64,000 bases of DNA from Acidobacteriota bacterium (GCA_019639135.1 JAHBSL010000008.1:1-64000); one strand, 5' to 3'; shown: positions 44,580 through 54,195, numbered from the stretch's first letter. Translations and numbers: made by a program. Notes: generated from the letters alone by a model not told the origin.

Positions 44580-45942
44580 GACCGAACTTCTGCATGCGGT
44601 AGATCAACGCGCTCCTCGTGATGTTCAGATAGCGGGCGGCCTGCGATTGATTTCCGTTATGAAGTCCCAGGGCGTACGCGATGATCTCGCGCTCCAGTTC
44701 TTCGAAAGAGATACCGTCCGGCGGCAGTTCCATCTTCACACCGCCGAAACTTGTCGCGGGCTTGCGGATATGTTCGGGAACGTCCGCGACCGTCAGGCCG
44801 TTCTCATCCGAAAGCACCACCATCCGCTCGATCACGTTTTCGAGCTCGCGTACGTTCCCCGGAAAAGAATATTCGGAGAGCGATCTCACCACCTCCGGTT
44901 TCATCTTAAGATCCCCGAAACCGTGCCTTTGCTTCGCCCGGCGGAAAAAGTGATTGGCGAGCAGCGGTATGTCGTCCCGCCGCGACCGCAACGGCGGGAG
45001 TTTTATCGGCACCACCGCTAGGCGGAAATACAAGTCCTCTCGGAAATTTCCGGAAGCGACCATTTCCTTAAGATCTTGATTGGTGGCCGCGATCACCCGA
45101 ACGTCGAATTTTCGGGGATCATTTTCACCCAGCCGGACAACCTCGCGCTCCTGCAACACGCGGAGCAGCTTCGGCTGCAGGGGTAGCGGCATCTGGCCGA
45201 TCTCATCCAAAAACAGCGTTCCTCCTTCAGCCGCCTCGAACTTGCCTTTCGTGTCGCCGGTCGCGCCCGTGAAACTGCCGCGTTTGTAGCCGAAAAGCTC
45301 CGCCTCGATCAGCGTTTCGGGGATCGAACCGCAGTTGACCGGGATGAACGGCTTGCGCTTCCGGCGTCCTGAAAAGTGAATGCCTTTAGCGACAAGCTCT
45401 TTCCCGGTGCCCGATTCACCCGTGATCAGCACCGTCACGTCCGAGCGCGAGACCCTCTCCACCATCTTCATTACGCTCGTCATCGCGGCGGATTCGCCGA
45501 CGACATTGTCGAGCCGGAACTCGCGCTCGATCAGCTCCCGAAGCTGAAGGTTCTCGTTCCTCGTTTCGCTGAAGCTCAGGGCCCGCTCGATGGTTAGAAG
45601 GATCTCATCGCGGTTGAACGGCTTGTTGACGTAATCGAACGCCCCCAGCTTCATCGCGCTGACGGCGGTCTCCACCTCGCCGAACGCCGTGGCGACGATC
45701 ACGGGGATATCGCCGTTCACAGACTTGATTTTCTCCAAAAGCTCGAGACCGGAAAGCTTCGGCATGCGCAGATCGGTGACGACGCAATCGACCTCGTTCT
45801 GTTCGAAGATGGTCAACGCCTCCTGGCCGTCGGCCGCGGGAACGACCTTGTAACCCGCTTCCCCCAGTTGAAATTCCATAACCCGACGGAGGTTTTCGTC
45901 GTCATCGACGAGAAGAACTGTATGGCTGTCGTTTTTTTTCAC
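44569..45942 (-). CDS. Sigma-54-dependent response regulator (NtrC/ZraR type)
   Basis: 457 residues starting at GTG, whose first base is the last base of the previous gene's stop codon (TAGTG). The receiver has [10 protein letters not shown] and the phosphoacceptor Asp57 in VVTDLRMP. The AAA+ part has [23 protein letters not shown] (a GSFTGA variant of the sigma-54 loop) and [11 protein letters not shown]. The Fis helix-turn-helix at the end is [20 protein letters not shown]. It would activate sigma-54 promoters, perhaps those of the metal genes around it. Confidence 0.95.
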   Translation of the reverse strand: MKKNDSHTVLLVDDDENLRRVMEFQLGEAGYKVVPAADGQEALTIFEQNEVDCVVTDLRMPKLSGLELLEKIKSVNGDIPVIVATAFGEVETAVSAMKLGAFDYVNKPFNRDEILLTIERALSFSETRNENLQLRELIEREFRLDNVVGESAAMTSVMKMVERVSRSDVTVLITGESGTGKELVAKGIHFSGRRKRKPFIPVNCGSIPETLIEAELFGYKRGSFTGATGDTKGKFEAAEGGTLFLDEIGQMPLPLQPKLLRVLQEREVVRLGENDPRKFDVRVIAATNQDLKEMVASGNFREDLYFRLAVVPIKLPPLRSRRDDIPLLANHFFRRAKQRHGFGDLKMKPEVVRSLSEYSFPGNVRELENVIERMVVLSDENGLTVADVPEHIRKPATSFGGVKMELPPDGISFEELEREIIAYALGLHNGNQSQAARYLNITRSALIYRMQKFGLDE

Positions 45943-46466
45943 TATTTGGTGTCGGTTTTCCTTTCAACAAGCCAAACCTCGATATTCCGCAGCGTCTCGA
46001 TCGCACGGGCAGTTTCACCTTCCTGCACCAGCCTCCCGAATTCGAGATATTTTTTCGCGAGTTCGTCGAGCAGCGCCGCGTCCGCCCCGATCTCGGCCGC
46101 GAGGCGGTTGGCCGTTTCATCCAGCCGAATCGAGTTGCGGTTTTGGAGTGTGCGCGCTGTCGCCACTATCCGGAGCGCCGGGGCGTCGAGTTGACGCTGG
46201 AAAGCAACGACCGCTTCCTCAAGGGCCCTTAGCTGCCGTTCCCGCCAGTTCGCCCGCCAGAGGAATACGCCGAACGCGACGGCAACGACAAAATAGAAGA
46301 CACGGAAAATGAATGCCGTGGGATGGGGCGCAAAGATCTCGGACCATAAGCCGCCCGTGTGTACATCCGCACCGAGTTCGACGTGCATGACCGCATCGAC
46401 CACCCAGGCGAAAGCCCCCAAGCCGATCCCGAACCAGATTTCTTTGTAACACTTAAGAAACTTCAT
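45942..46466 (-). CDS. Two-helix membrane protein with coiled coil
   Basis: 174 residues from the ATG at 46466. Membrane segments lie at about 7-22 and 48-66, with a His/Asp-containing stretch between (VMHVELGADVHTGGLW) facing outward. A soluble helical tail contains ERQLRALEEAVVAFQRQLDA. It is in the operon with the response regulator, starting just after DUF4198. It may modulate the kinase; no family recognised. Confidence 0.65.
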   Translation of the reverse strand: MKFLKCYKEIWFGIGLGAFAWVVDAVMHVELGADVHTGGLWSEIFAPHPTAFIFRVFYFVVAVAFGVFLWRANWRERQLRALEEAVVAFQRQLDAPALRIVATARTLQNRNSIRLDETANRLAAEIGADAALLDELAKKYLEFGRLVQEGETARAIETLRNIEVWLVERKTDTK

Positions 46467-46485
46467 TTTACTCGCGTCAAGTGTG

Positions 46486-47295
46486 TCACCTGATCTCAAA
46501 CGTCAGCGTCGCCCACTTGGATTCGTAGTTGAGCTCTGGATCGTCCAGTCGGGTCATGTTGATGAACCGCACGTACCATTTTCCGGCGCCGTTAAGCTTG
46601 AATTTCGCGACGCCCTTCTTGTCGGTGCGAACATCCTGGCCGGTCGCCACTTTCCCATCCGCCTCGCGCCCGGACTGAACGAACTGATTCACCAGCGGCT
46701 TTCCGTCTTTCAGGCAAAGTATCTCGATGGTGTCGCCGGACTTCAACTTGTACGGGTTCTGCTGCGGGACGAGCTCGACCGGATACCCGAGAACCGTTTT
46801 GAAGCTATCGGTTCGCACATCGCCGGCCTGAAAGATCGCCTTTACGTGCTTGGAATATCTTTCGCGCACTTTTTTGTCGAGTTCCTTTTTCTCCTTTCGC
46901 TCGGCGAGAGTGTCCGGGATACCGTCATGCGACAGGTAATCGTTGAAGTCTTTGCCTTCCAGATCGATCTCGCGTTCCATCGTGGACAGACCGACTACAT
47001 ATGTGCCCGCGTTCCTGACGTCCAAGTTGAGAAAAGAGGTCGTCTCGTTCTTGGTGAAATTCGCCTCGACCGGTTTCGTCCGACCGCCGTCCGGTGCGAC
47101 GATGCTCACGTCCCGCAGCCTAGCGTAATTGACCGCCCCTTCGCTCGCCATGAACGTCCCGTTCAGGATGTTTATCGTGACTTTAGAGTTGACCGCGACG
47201 AAAAAGCTGTCGAGCTTGAGGAAGAGGTCGTGGGCGAACGTCGGCAAACTCAGTGCGGCTCCCAAAATAAGGGAAACGATGATTTTTCTTTTCAT
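46486..47295 (-). CDS. Secreted DUF4198 protein, copy A
   Basis: 269 residues with a signal peptide ending at TFA-HDLFLK, the usual DUF4198 start. Middle patterns are NETTSFLNLDVRNAGTYVVGLST and NPYKLKSGDTIEILCLKDGKPL; the end is a strand pair GAGKWYVRFINMT...WATLTFEI. Such proteins are periplasmic and often lie by metal transporters; some are called nickel or cobalt uptake-associated. Copy B (47309) is a paralogue at about half identity by eye. It is followed by the sensory operon. Confidence 0.85.
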   Translation of the reverse strand: MKRKIIVSLILGAALSLPTFAHDLFLKLDSFFVAVNSKVTINILNGTFMASEGAVNYARLRDVSIVAPDGGRTKPVEANFTKNETTSFLNLDVRNAGTYVVGLSTMEREIDLEGKDFNDYLSHDGIPDTLAERKEKKELDKKVRERYSKHVKAIFQAGDVRTDSFKTVLGYPVELVPQQNPYKLKSGDTIEILCLKDGKPLVNQFVQSGREADGKVATGQDVRTDKKGVAKFKLNGAGKWYVRFINMTRLDDPELNYESKWATLTFEIR

Positions 47296-47308
47296 TTATC
47301 TCTCCTCG

Positions 47309-48118
47309 CTATTTGATTTCGAACGTAAGCGTCGCCCATTTCGATTCGTAATTTAATTTCGGATCGGTGATTTTCGACATATTGATGAACTTGGCGTACC
47401 ACTTGCCGGGGCCGTCGAGCTTGAACTTGATGATGCCCTTCGCGTCGCTCGTCACACCTTTCCCTTCGATCAATTTCCCCGCCGATTCGCGGCCGACCGA
47501 CACGGGCTGGCCCGCGAGCGGTTTGCCGTCCTTAATGCACAAGATTTCGATAGCGTCGCCGGATTTCAGCTTGTATGGATTCTGCTGCGGGACCATCTCG
47601 ACCGCGTAACCGAGCACTGTCTTGTAGCTCTCGGTTTGCTTGGCGCCGGCTTGGAAGATCGTCTTGACGTATTTCGAGTATCGATAACGCCCGTCGATCT
47701 CGAGTTCCTTGTCGCGCTTTCTTTCCTCCAACACGTGGGGCATCCCTTCGAGAACGAGATATTCATTGAACTGCTCCGCCGGAAGCTGATTCTCGCGCCA
47801 CATCGTCGAAAGCCCGACGACATAGTTGCCTTGTTCCTTAGGCACAAGATTGAGAAAGGCGGTCGTTTCGTTTTTCGTGAAATCGGCTTCGACCGCGTCC
47901 GCCCGGGTGCCCGACGGCGAAACGACGGCGACGTTGGTCAGGCGGGCGAAGCTGACGGCCCCCTCGCTCGACTGGAAAGTTCCGTTAAAAACGCTGATCG
48001 AGAGTTTTTCGTTGACCTTGGCGAAGAAAGAGTCGGGTTTCAAGAATAGGTCGTGCGCAAAAAGAGGCAGCACCAGAGCGAGGCACAGCCCGAAGGCCGA
48101 CAGAGCTTTAAGTTTCAT
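47309..48118 (-). CDS. Secreted DUF4198 protein, copy B
   Basis: 269 residues from the ATG at 48118, with a signal peptide MKLKALSAFGLCLALVLPLFA and the AHDLFLKPDSFFAKVNEKL start. The same layout as copy A is kept: FNGTFQSSEGAVSFARLTN, NETTAFLNLVPKEQGNYVVGLST, NPYKLKSGDAIEILCIKDGKPL. The 13-base gap to copy A and the similarity show a tandem duplication. An upstream frame to 48169 lacks signal-like features. Probably a periplasmic metal- or carbohydrate-binding factor. Confidence 0.85.
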   Translation of the reverse strand: MKLKALSAFGLCLALVLPLFAHDLFLKPDSFFAKVNEKLSISVFNGTFQSSEGAVSFARLTNVAVVSPSGTRADAVEADFTKNETTAFLNLVPKEQGNYVVGLSTMWRENQLPAEQFNEYLVLEGMPHVLEERKRDKELEIDGRYRYSKYVKTIFQAGAKQTESYKTVLGYAVEMVPQQNPYKLKSGDAIEILCIKDGKPLAGQPVSVGRESAGKLIEGKGVTSDAKGIIKFKLDGPGKWYAKFINMSKITDPKLNYESKWATLTFEIK

Positions 48119-48242
48119 ATTCGTGTTTCTCCAGAGATTTTCGGGGCTTCCAAGATACGCAAAATGCAAGCCAAAATCGTATAACGGTTCTTTCCCGTCG
48201 CCAACAGTGGTCGGCGGTTCCGGCTCGACCGCCTAGATCTGG

Positions 48243-48279
48243 AAAAGCGGTGACCGCAATTCAAATCGCGATTCACCGC
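48243..48279 (-). terminator. Rho-independent terminator-like hairpin
   Basis: On the minus strand GCGGTGA (48279-48273) pairs with TCACCGC (48253-48247), the loop holds a smaller complementary pair, and TTTT follows. It lies downstream of the small basic protein gene ending at 48333. Confidence 0.5.
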
Positions 48280-48332
48280 CTTCCGTTCAGAGCGCAAAAT
48301 TAACAAACCCGCGATTGAGCAACACTAAATTT

Positions 48333-48698
48333 CTAGTAGTTGTATGGGTAGCCTTCATTACCGTAATAACGCCCGCGATTGTAGCCCCGCTCGTTTCGCT
48401 GATGCCGTTTTACCTGGCGTCTCTCCTGGCGCTGGTGCGCGCGCAGTGCGCGGCTGTTGCCGTAATTTTCACGTTCGTGACGCTGATGATGCTTGAGCTC
48501 ACGTTTTTCCTGCTTGCGATGGCTCCTGTCCTGTCGCCGGTCCTGACGGTAGTAACCGTTATCGTTGTAATATCCGTCGTAATAACGATCCTGATAAACC
48601 TGAGCGTTGGTCTCCTGGGCACCGAAGCCGAAAAGAAGCGCAGCTCCGAAGATAGCTCCCAAGGTCAGATGTTTCGTAAGATTGGATGACAGTTTCAT
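48333..48698 (-). CDS. Small secreted basic protein
   Basis: 121 residues from the ATG at 48698, with GGAG seven bases upstream. After a signal peptide (MKLSSNLTKHLTLGAIFGAALLFGFGAQ) the mature part is Tyr/Arg/His-rich: repeated DRYYDGYYNDNGYY and basic EKRELKHHQRHE segments. No domain is recognised; the histidines could bind metal. Such short Tyr/Arg-rich secreted proteins occur often in Acidobacteriota. It is separated by a terminator-like hairpin from DUF4198. Confidence 0.6.
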   Translation of the reverse strand: MKLSSNLTKHLTLGAIFGAALLFGFGAQETNAQVYQDRYYDGYYNDNGYYRQDRRQDRSHRKQEKRELKHHQRHERENYGNSRALRAHQRQERRQVKRHQRNERGYNRGRYYGNEGYPYNY

Positions 48699-48906
48699 GT
48701 TTTTGTACTCCTTCGTAAGATAGTGGCTGCAGCCTAGAATCCGCACTAACCATCACAAAGGGCAACTGTCGTTCCATCCGCCCAATCCTTGTATTTCAAT
48801 AATTAACCAAACACTCTAATGCGGCATCGGAATCATTTAGTGCAGTGCCGCACGTTTCGGTATAAGAATGCCAACACCTCCGTTGGACCGACGCGGGCCG
48901 CAGCTT

Positions 48907-49584
48907 TCACGTAAAGCCTTTTTTCGCCCGGTGCAAACGAATCGTCCCGAACAAGGTGTTATAGCGGCATGTCTCCCCGACGCCGATCAACCCGGCATCC
49001 GCAACCATCGTCGGCAGTCGCCCCTCGAAATTGTCGGCCGTCGTCTCCGAACCGTCGAGCATCACGATGAACCGCGAACCCAACTTCATCAGCAGATTAG
49101 CCGGTCTGCCCCAATCGGCAATATGCAGTTCGCCGTCTTCTTTCAGAACTCGCGCGACCTCGCTCAATGTCCTTCTTTTGTTGTCGTCGGACAGATGATG
49201 AAAAAATAGGCTCGATACGACTCGATCGAACGAACCGTCCGCGTAGGGCAAGCTGAACGACATCCCCTTATCGAACCGAATTGCCGCATTGCGGGCTTGG
49301 GCTTTATTTCTCGCGATGCCGAGGATTTTCGGATCGCCGTCGATCCCGATGACCTCCGCTCCCGGTTCCCTCTGTTTCAACATAAGCGTCAGGGTCCCTG
49401 TCCCGCACGCCAGATCCAAAATCCGATGACCCGGCTTTATCCCTGTTTGCTCGACGAGAGCATTCTTGAAGAGCGTCTCCCGCGTCGTCCAGCCCACGAC
49501 CGTGTCGTAGAGAGGCGTCAGGACATCATATGCCAACGCGGGTATATATTCTTGCCCGTTTTCAGGACTTCTTTCCATTTTCAT
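48907..49584 (-). CDS. Class I SAM-dependent methyltransferase
   Basis: 225 residues from ATG 49584. Motif I is ILDLACGTGTLTL near residue 55, motif II VIGIDGDPKIL, and motif IV region FDRVVSSLFFHHL near 125. The end DAGLIGVGETCRYNTLFGTIRLHRAKK resembles UbiE-like or small-molecule methyltransferases; substrate unknown. The frame continues upstream to 49647 without good start features. It sits among metal genes. Arsenite methylation is not indicated, since the conserved cysteines are missing. Confidence 0.82.
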   Translation of the reverse strand: MKMERSPENGQEYIPALAYDVLTPLYDTVVGWTTRETLFKNALVEQTGIKPGHRILDLACGTGTLTLMLKQREPGAEVIGIDGDPKILGIARNKAQARNAAIRFDKGMSFSLPYADGSFDRVVSSLFFHHLSDDNKRRTLSEVARVLKEDGELHIADWGRPANLLMKLGSRFIVMLDGSETTADNFEGRLPTMVADAGLIGVGETCRYNTLFGTIRLHRAKKGFT

Positions 49585-49982
49585 GGGCGCGCGATTGCGT
49601 GAACTGAAATCCCGACCGTGAATGCGACAACAGCTGGGTCGTTCCAAGCAACCGCAATCGCCGTGCCGTGCAACCGCCTGTTTTCTGCCCGCAAACTGAG
49701 AAGTGGACGGGGTTCGTAAATTATTCTTCGTCGGTTTTCAGACAAGGCTGTTCGATATGAGACAGTTGCCCGATTAATCGAGGATTGCCATCGGGCACCC
49801 GGTATGAGTGGTTGGTTTGGAGAACGGATGAATCGAAACCGCCGGAGACCACCTGCCCGCTTGCAGGACGACGTTTCCTCACGGTAAAAACTCAGATGCA
49901 CTGGTAGGTCTTTTATCGTTGCACAATTCCTGATCTCGGCGTCCTGGACATTTGGTTTGTCACACATCGCGATCCCCGTGCT
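49585..49982. other. Gap with one unassigned open frame
   Basis: The minus frame 49581-49967 is open for 128 codons and starts at ATG right after the DUF305 gene, but the product is Arg-rich, without hydrophobic core or recognisable motif, and runs antisense-like through the methyltransferase start. I do not call a gene. No hairpin or repeat was noticed. Confidence 0.25.
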
Positions 49983-50486
49983 CTATTTGCTTTCCAGAAG
50001 TTTCGTCATTTGTTCGATTTCCTTTTCCTGTGACACCACGATCCCATTGGGCCCAAAGCAAAGGTCCTTGATCTGCGGATCGCTTATGACAGCTTCCTTG
50101 CACATCAGGAGCGCTCCGGAGTGGTGCGGGATCATGGATCGCAGGAACTGTTTGTCGCCAACCAGCGTCTGGTCCCGGATGCCGATGAACGCAATCACGA
50201 AGATGAGCACGGACGAGGCGTAGATAATGATGTTCAGGGTCCTGTTCTGGTACATCATTCCCATAAACAACAGCATCAGCGCGCCCATCGGGGCCCACAT
50301 CATCAGGGCCATATAGAAGAAGTTGATGTTCTGGACGAATTCACCCCACCGGTAGATCATCGCAAACATCACGAGGTACATGATGGCCAGGTTGATCGCC
50401 ATGTTGGTTGCTAGCATGTAGTAGTGCTTGCGCATCATTCCCGGGCCCATCTTGCTCGAGCTCGTTTCATGTTCTTTCTGCTGCAT
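49983..50486 (-). CDS. Membrane-anchored DUF305 protein
   Basis: 167 residues. Four hydrophobic segments (about 24-45, 53-75, 82-100 and a short one) precede a soluble C-terminal DUF305 motif: SMIPHHSGALLMCKEAVIS near residue 115. The four-helix DUF305 fold often binds copper or other metal by His/Met; here HH and MC are visible. GGAGGAGAT upstream is an excellent ribosome binding site. It is one of three DUF305 genes in this island; the others are soluble and secreted. Confidence 0.85.
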   Translation of the reverse strand: MQQKEHETSSSKMGPGMMRKHYYMLATNMAINLAIMYLVMFAMIYRWGEFVQNINFFYMALMMWAPMGALMLLFMGMMYQNRTLNIIIYASSVLIFVIAFIGIRDQTLVGDKQFLRSMIPHHSGALLMCKEAVISDPQIKDLCFGPNGIVVSQEKEIEQMTKLLESK

Positions 50487-50507
50487 ATCTCCTCCTATGA
50501 TGAATTT

Positions 50508-51620
50508 CTACTCCATTAGCAAAGAATTCACTCTACACCCGAAATTGTTAAAGTCCGCAAACACCCAATTGTTGGTGAGTGTGCTGTAGATTATTTTCAA
50601 ATACTTTCGGGCCAATGCGATTTTGGCTTTTCCGTGGCCGCGTCTCATCTTTATCTGTTCGTAATACCGTTTGAGATAATCGTTTTTCCTGATCGCGGCA
50701 AGAGAGCATTGGACCAATGTTGTCCGCCCCGTCTTGTTTCCCGTGTTTTCTTGTTATCCGCCCGTGGTTGACGGTTTCGTTCGAATTCGACACTCGCGGC
50801 ACGATTCCGAAATAGCTCGCCAGTTTGTCTGCCGATCCGAAGCTCCTTTTTACCCGCCGATGACCGACAGCAGAATGCCTGCCGATAAGCTCCTGATCCT
50901 TTGAGATCGGAAAACCAGGTTGCGGTAACCTGTCAACTTTTCGCTCTCTGTCGCGATCGCTGTGTCGAGCTTCTGATTCCCGCCAAAGACCTGGATCTGC
51001 TCGATTATTATGTCCAGCTCGATCCGTTCGATTTGTGTCCATTCTTCTTCGAGAACTTTTTCCAATCCCTTTTCCGATCCCACTTCGTTTTCCTCAACTT
51101 TCGTCCGTTTGATACCGACAGTGCGTGTATCTTGTTTATAAGATCTCCGTTTTCATCTCACCAGTTTCGTCCTTGTACCCACCAAAGACTGCACCTGCCT
51201 CTTCCTTCTTTTTGCTCTGACTTCCGGCAGCATGTCCGCCTTCAAAAAGAGCGCCAGATTTATCGCGTCGCGTTCCGATCCGTTTTCTTGACCGAGTTCT
51301 TCACCACGTCAAACTGTCTCGGATTGACCAAACCACCCGGCCGCATGCCGCTCTGACCTGCTCGACAAACCATCTCGTGTTGCCTGTCGCCTTCAACCGC
51401 TATCTCATATCCGATAGCGACAAGCCCGCGACAAAACGCTCGATCTCGCAGAGCTGATACTTCGCGATTGTCGGCCCCTTTCTTCTGTCAAATAACAAAC
51501 CGTGATCTGTGTCGTGCATTCACCTGATATATTCCCATCCCGTTTTCCCTCCAAATTCCTGCTGTCGTCCGGCTTTTGGTAGATTAACGGTGGCAATGTT
51601 GTTCTCCTATTCGAGGTCAA
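50508..51620 (-). pseudogene. IS110-family transposase relic
   Basis: Fragments of a DEDD/IS110 transposase read in several frames. The C-terminal part is intact over LASYFGIVPRVSNSNETVNHGRI (frame 50548-51042) and continues as KNDYLKRYYEQIKMRRGHGKAKIALARKYLKIIY (frame 50508-50717); upstream pieces lie to about 51620. Several frameshifts and stops break the gene, so it cannot encode an active enzyme. No inverted ends or target duplication could be identified, as expected for IS110. It sits between DUF305 genes. Confidence 0.75.
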
Positions 51621-51852
51621 CTTTCGAGCTGCCTCATGGTGGCGGTGCGGGCGAGAAGCGGGATCGGAGCAGTCTCCTTAACGCGGTCATTAAGCCGCAT
51701 GAAAAAATTCAGCTCGCTTCCTTACTCCAACGTCTTTCAACATCAGAGTACATCGCCACCGTTTAATTCATCATGCCATCTCCTTAACAATTGAAAACGT
51801 AGTAGTAATGTTCAGATTAACCATAGGAGGGGCGGCCGGCGGCCCAAAAGGT

Positions 51853-51987
51853 TTATCGGAACCGCCGGCTGAATAGATGACACGGACACGGTCGATGCAG
51901 CTGCTCGTCGCACGTCGTGCATAGCTGAACGTCAATCTTGTAGCAATGCGATGACTTCAGCCCCCTCCGCTTTATGGCAGCGATACT
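51853..51987 (-). other. Cys/His-rich open continuation after DUF305 stop
   Basis: Directly after the TAG of the DUF305 gene, the same frame stays open for 44 codons. It encodes HCYKIDVQLCTTCDEQLH followed by RPCPCH, a metal-binding-like tail. It has no own ATG, GTG or TTG start. Either the TAG is a recent truncating mutation or readthrough occurs, or the pattern is chance. Confidence 0.3.
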
Positions 51988-52542
51988 CTAGCCGCGCGTA
52001 CAGATTCCGTACCATTGACATAGCCACGTCCGCATTTGTTCTATCTCTGCTGCCTGCGACGTAATGATGTTTTCGCAAAGTTCTCGCAACTGTCCGTGAT
52101 ACACACGGTCAACACATTTGGACGCTTCCCTGATGGCTTTCAGGTGGTGTTTGATCATCATTTCCATGAACTCGATTTCGAATTCCGCCCCGGACATCTG
52201 CGCCATTTTCTCCATCATCCGCATTTCGCCCGGTTTCATCTGCGGGGAGTAGCTGATCCCGTACCATTCCAGAAGCCAAGACTGCATTTCTGTAATTTCC
52301 TGCTGCTGGGCGGAGATGATTTCTTGGCAGAGTGTCCGTAATTCGTCATGCACCGCTTTTTCGAGACACATCTCGGACATCATGATCGCCATCGCATGGT
52401 GGTCGATCATGTCCTGCATAAAGTCGATCTCGTACCGCGCCGTCCCTCTGTTCGGTGCCGAACCGGCTTCCTGCGTTTGCGCGGTTGCGCTAATGACAGT
52501 CCCGATAACGAGCGCGAAAGCAAAAATAATGCTCGCCATCAT
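51988..52542 (-). CDS. Secreted DUF305 protein
   Basis: 184 residues from ATG 52542 (AAGG upstream). A signal peptide (MMASIIFAFALVIGTVISATA) is followed by two DUF305-like halves: FMQDMIDHHAMAIMMSEMCLEKA and FMEMMIKHHLKAIREASKCVDRV. HH and Met/Cys residues in each could bind copper. The C-terminal end TWLCQWYGICTRG is Cys-rich and truncated by TAG; see the following entry for what the frame contains beyond it. Secreted or periplasmic copper-binding is the likely role. Confidence 0.85.
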   Translation of the reverse strand: MMASIIFAFALVIGTVISATAQTQEAGSAPNRGTARYEIDFMQDMIDHHAMAIMMSEMCLEKAVHDELRTLCQEIISAQQQEITEMQSWLLEWYGISYSPQMKPGEMRMMEKMAQMSGAEFEIEFMEMMIKHHLKAIREASKCVDRVYHGQLRELCENIITSQAAEIEQMRTWLCQWYGICTRG

Positions 52543-52682
52543 CTTGTGACCTTCCCTATTTCGTAAATTCAATATTCTTTTTCTATTCAACATTCTTCCT
52601 CCTGGTCATCTATCGGATCTACCTATTGCGGCGGTCCGGTGGTCGGGATTCGCTCCTCCCGCCGAACCGCCGCAAGTTCAAG

Positions 52683-53054
52683 CTACATCGACGCAGACGC
52701 GGACGTGCCCGAAGCCATCTGGCGGCAGCTTTCGGCACATCGCCGGCAGGCCTCGGCGCAGCGCTGCATAAAGTCGCTGCCCTCGGATATCCGTTCGCAT
52801 TCGGTAGCGCAGGCGTCGCAGATGTCAGCACAGACGCCGCACACTTGTGGGTGATAATCAGATGCTCGAAGCATAAAATCCGCGCTCGTCATACAGATCT
52901 GAACGCAGTCCTGAAGCAGCCGGATGTGTTCCGGCGAGGCGTGATCGCCGCCCATTTCCAGGCAATGGCTGATCGTCTCGATGCAGGCGGCGTGGCAGTC
53001 CTGACAATTATCGATGCACGTTTGCATCTCTTGACTTCTTTCTCGATGTGACAT
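52683..53054 (-). CDS. Four-helix-bundle copper-binding protein (DUF326)
   Basis: 123 residues with 16 cysteines, mostly in CxxxC or CxxC-spaced helices (CIDNCQDCHAAC, CGVCADICDACATEC, CAEACRRCAESC). DUF326-type copper storage proteins hold Cu(I) inside a four-helix bundle by such cysteines. It has no signal peptide, so it is cytoplasmic, unlike the neighbouring secreted proteins. The ATG 53054 has AGGAGG at ideal spacing; the upstream frame is not needed. It sits near YHS and DUF305 genes. Confidence 0.9.
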   Translation of the reverse strand: MSHRERSQEMQTCIDNCQDCHAACIETISHCLEMGGDHASPEHIRLLQDCVQICMTSADFMLRASDYHPQVCGVCADICDACATECERISEGSDFMQRCAEACRRCAESCRQMASGTSASASM

Positions 53055-53121
53055 TTTCTTACCTCCTTGAAATTCAACGCCAAAATCGTTGATGGTTAAT
53101 CGAAAGAGCGCGCCGGGCAAT

Positions 53122-53295
53122 TTATTGCATCGCCGCGCTTGCTTGCCAACTTAAATAGTCATACGGGCGTGCCTCGAACTTGTCCTTGCACGCGGGCGAA
53201 CAAAAATAGTAAGTCGTTCCTTCGTGTTCGGCTTGCGCCGCGGCTTCCGTTTCTTCGACTTGCATTCCGCAGACCGGATCCTTGTGTGTAGCCAT
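53122..53295 (-). CDS. YHS-domain protein
   Basis: 57 residues, found by direct translation because it is too short for usual gene calls. ATG at 53295; GGAGG is 5 bases upstream. It reads MATHKDPVCGMQVEE, then a loop, then TYYFCSPACKDKFEARPYDY. The CGM and CxxxC pair are the YHS (TRASH-like) metal-binding pattern. Such proteins bind copper or other soft metals and often accompany copper pumps. It lies 67 bases downstream of DUF326 on the same strand. Confidence 0.9.
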   Translation of the reverse strand: MATHKDPVCGMQVEETEAAAQAEHEGTTYYFCSPACKDKFEARPYDYLSWQASAAMQ

Positions 53296-53354
53296 TTTTT
53301 CCTCCGAATAAGCTGCCTCTGAAATTCTTTTCCGAGTCTCCCGAGAGCAAGCGA

Positions 53355-53585
53355 TTATTCATGTTTACGCCCGCTGGAGCTTAGCTTCCGTCTCTCTCGC
53401 CATCTACCCATGAAATAAAGGGACACACCAAAGACGAACACGATCACGCCGTTAACGGACATGACTTGGTGTGAGGCGTACCCTACATAGTTCGGATTAG
53501 AACTCACTCTAATCAGATGCCACGTAAAGAGGGCGATCCCGATAACGCTTATAACTATTCCTCCGTTCTTCATAAAGAACTTCAC
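53355..53585 (-). CDS. Small two-helix membrane protein
   Basis: 76 residues starting GTG 53585 (or ATG 53573). Two hydrophobic segments (GGIVISVIGIALFTWHLIRV, VNGVIVFVFGVSLYFMG) flank a short polar loop with a Tyr/His (YVGYASHQ); the end is basic. It is a paralogue of the frameshifted gene at 56206. Function unknown; the conserved WHL may bind a ligand. Confidence 0.65.
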   Translation of the reverse strand: MKFFMKNGGIVISVIGIALFTWHLIRVSSNPNYVGYASHQVMSVNGVIVFVFGVSLYFMGRWRERRKLSSSGRKHE

Positions 53586-53629
53586 GTCAATAACAATGAG
53601 GCACCGGCTCCTTGTGTATAGACCCCGCG

Positions 53630-54148
53630 TTACGGCTTAGGCGTCGGGGTCGGTGCAGGAGCTCGACGAGGAGCACTGGAGTGCCAATGCACGATCTGCC
53701 AACGCCCTCCACGTTTTTCGAGCACCGCCGTACCAAGTCCGCCGCTTTGTATTTTTCGAGTACCCATGTCAGCTGCGAGCGAGTATTTGAACGTCGCCCA
53801 CGCGGTCATGCCGTCTACCTTCACCTTCATATCCGAAAAAGAATATTTAGTGTTCTTAAACTCTTTCAGTTCGGGGGCCAAATGACTGTTGCGATAGTCC
53901 GTCCATCCATAGTTTGCGTGGCCGCTCTCGAAAACCGTCACGTCCTCGCTGTTCGCCCATATCTTGTCAAGGGCTGCGAGATCACCTTTTTCGACGGCCA
54001 CCGCTTCACGCGTCATAACGTCCGTGACCGACTTAACTTCATCCGTTTGAGCCGAAATGCTTTCGTTGACGCTAAAGCCGACAAATGCAATCGATATTGC
54101 CAGCGCCACGCCCACGATTCCCTTAAAATTCAACTTCATTTCTTTCAT
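53630..54148 (-). CDS. Secreted SnoaL/NTF2-like (DUF4440) protein
   Basis: 172 residues. AGGAG eight bases before the ATG supports the start MKEMK. Signal peptide (about 1-33), then an NTF2-like domain beginning VMTREAVAVEKGDLAALDKIWANSED and ending GTAVLEKRGGRWQIVHWHSS. The last 20 residues are Pro/Thr-rich. The fold binds a small ligand of unknown identity; the copper context does not define it. A second member is at 12124. Confidence 0.8.
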   Translation of the reverse strand: MKEMKLNFKGIVGVALAISIAFVGFSVNESISAQTDEVKSVTDVMTREAVAVEKGDLAALDKIWANSEDVTVFESGHANYGWTDYRNSHLAPELKEFKNTKYSFSDMKVKVDGMTAWATFKYSLAADMGTRKIQSGGLGTAVLEKRGGRWQIVHWHSSAPRRAPAPTPTPKP

Positions 54149-54195
54149 AAAATTCTCCTAATTTTTACTAAAGTTTGATCAAATTCCGTCGATCA

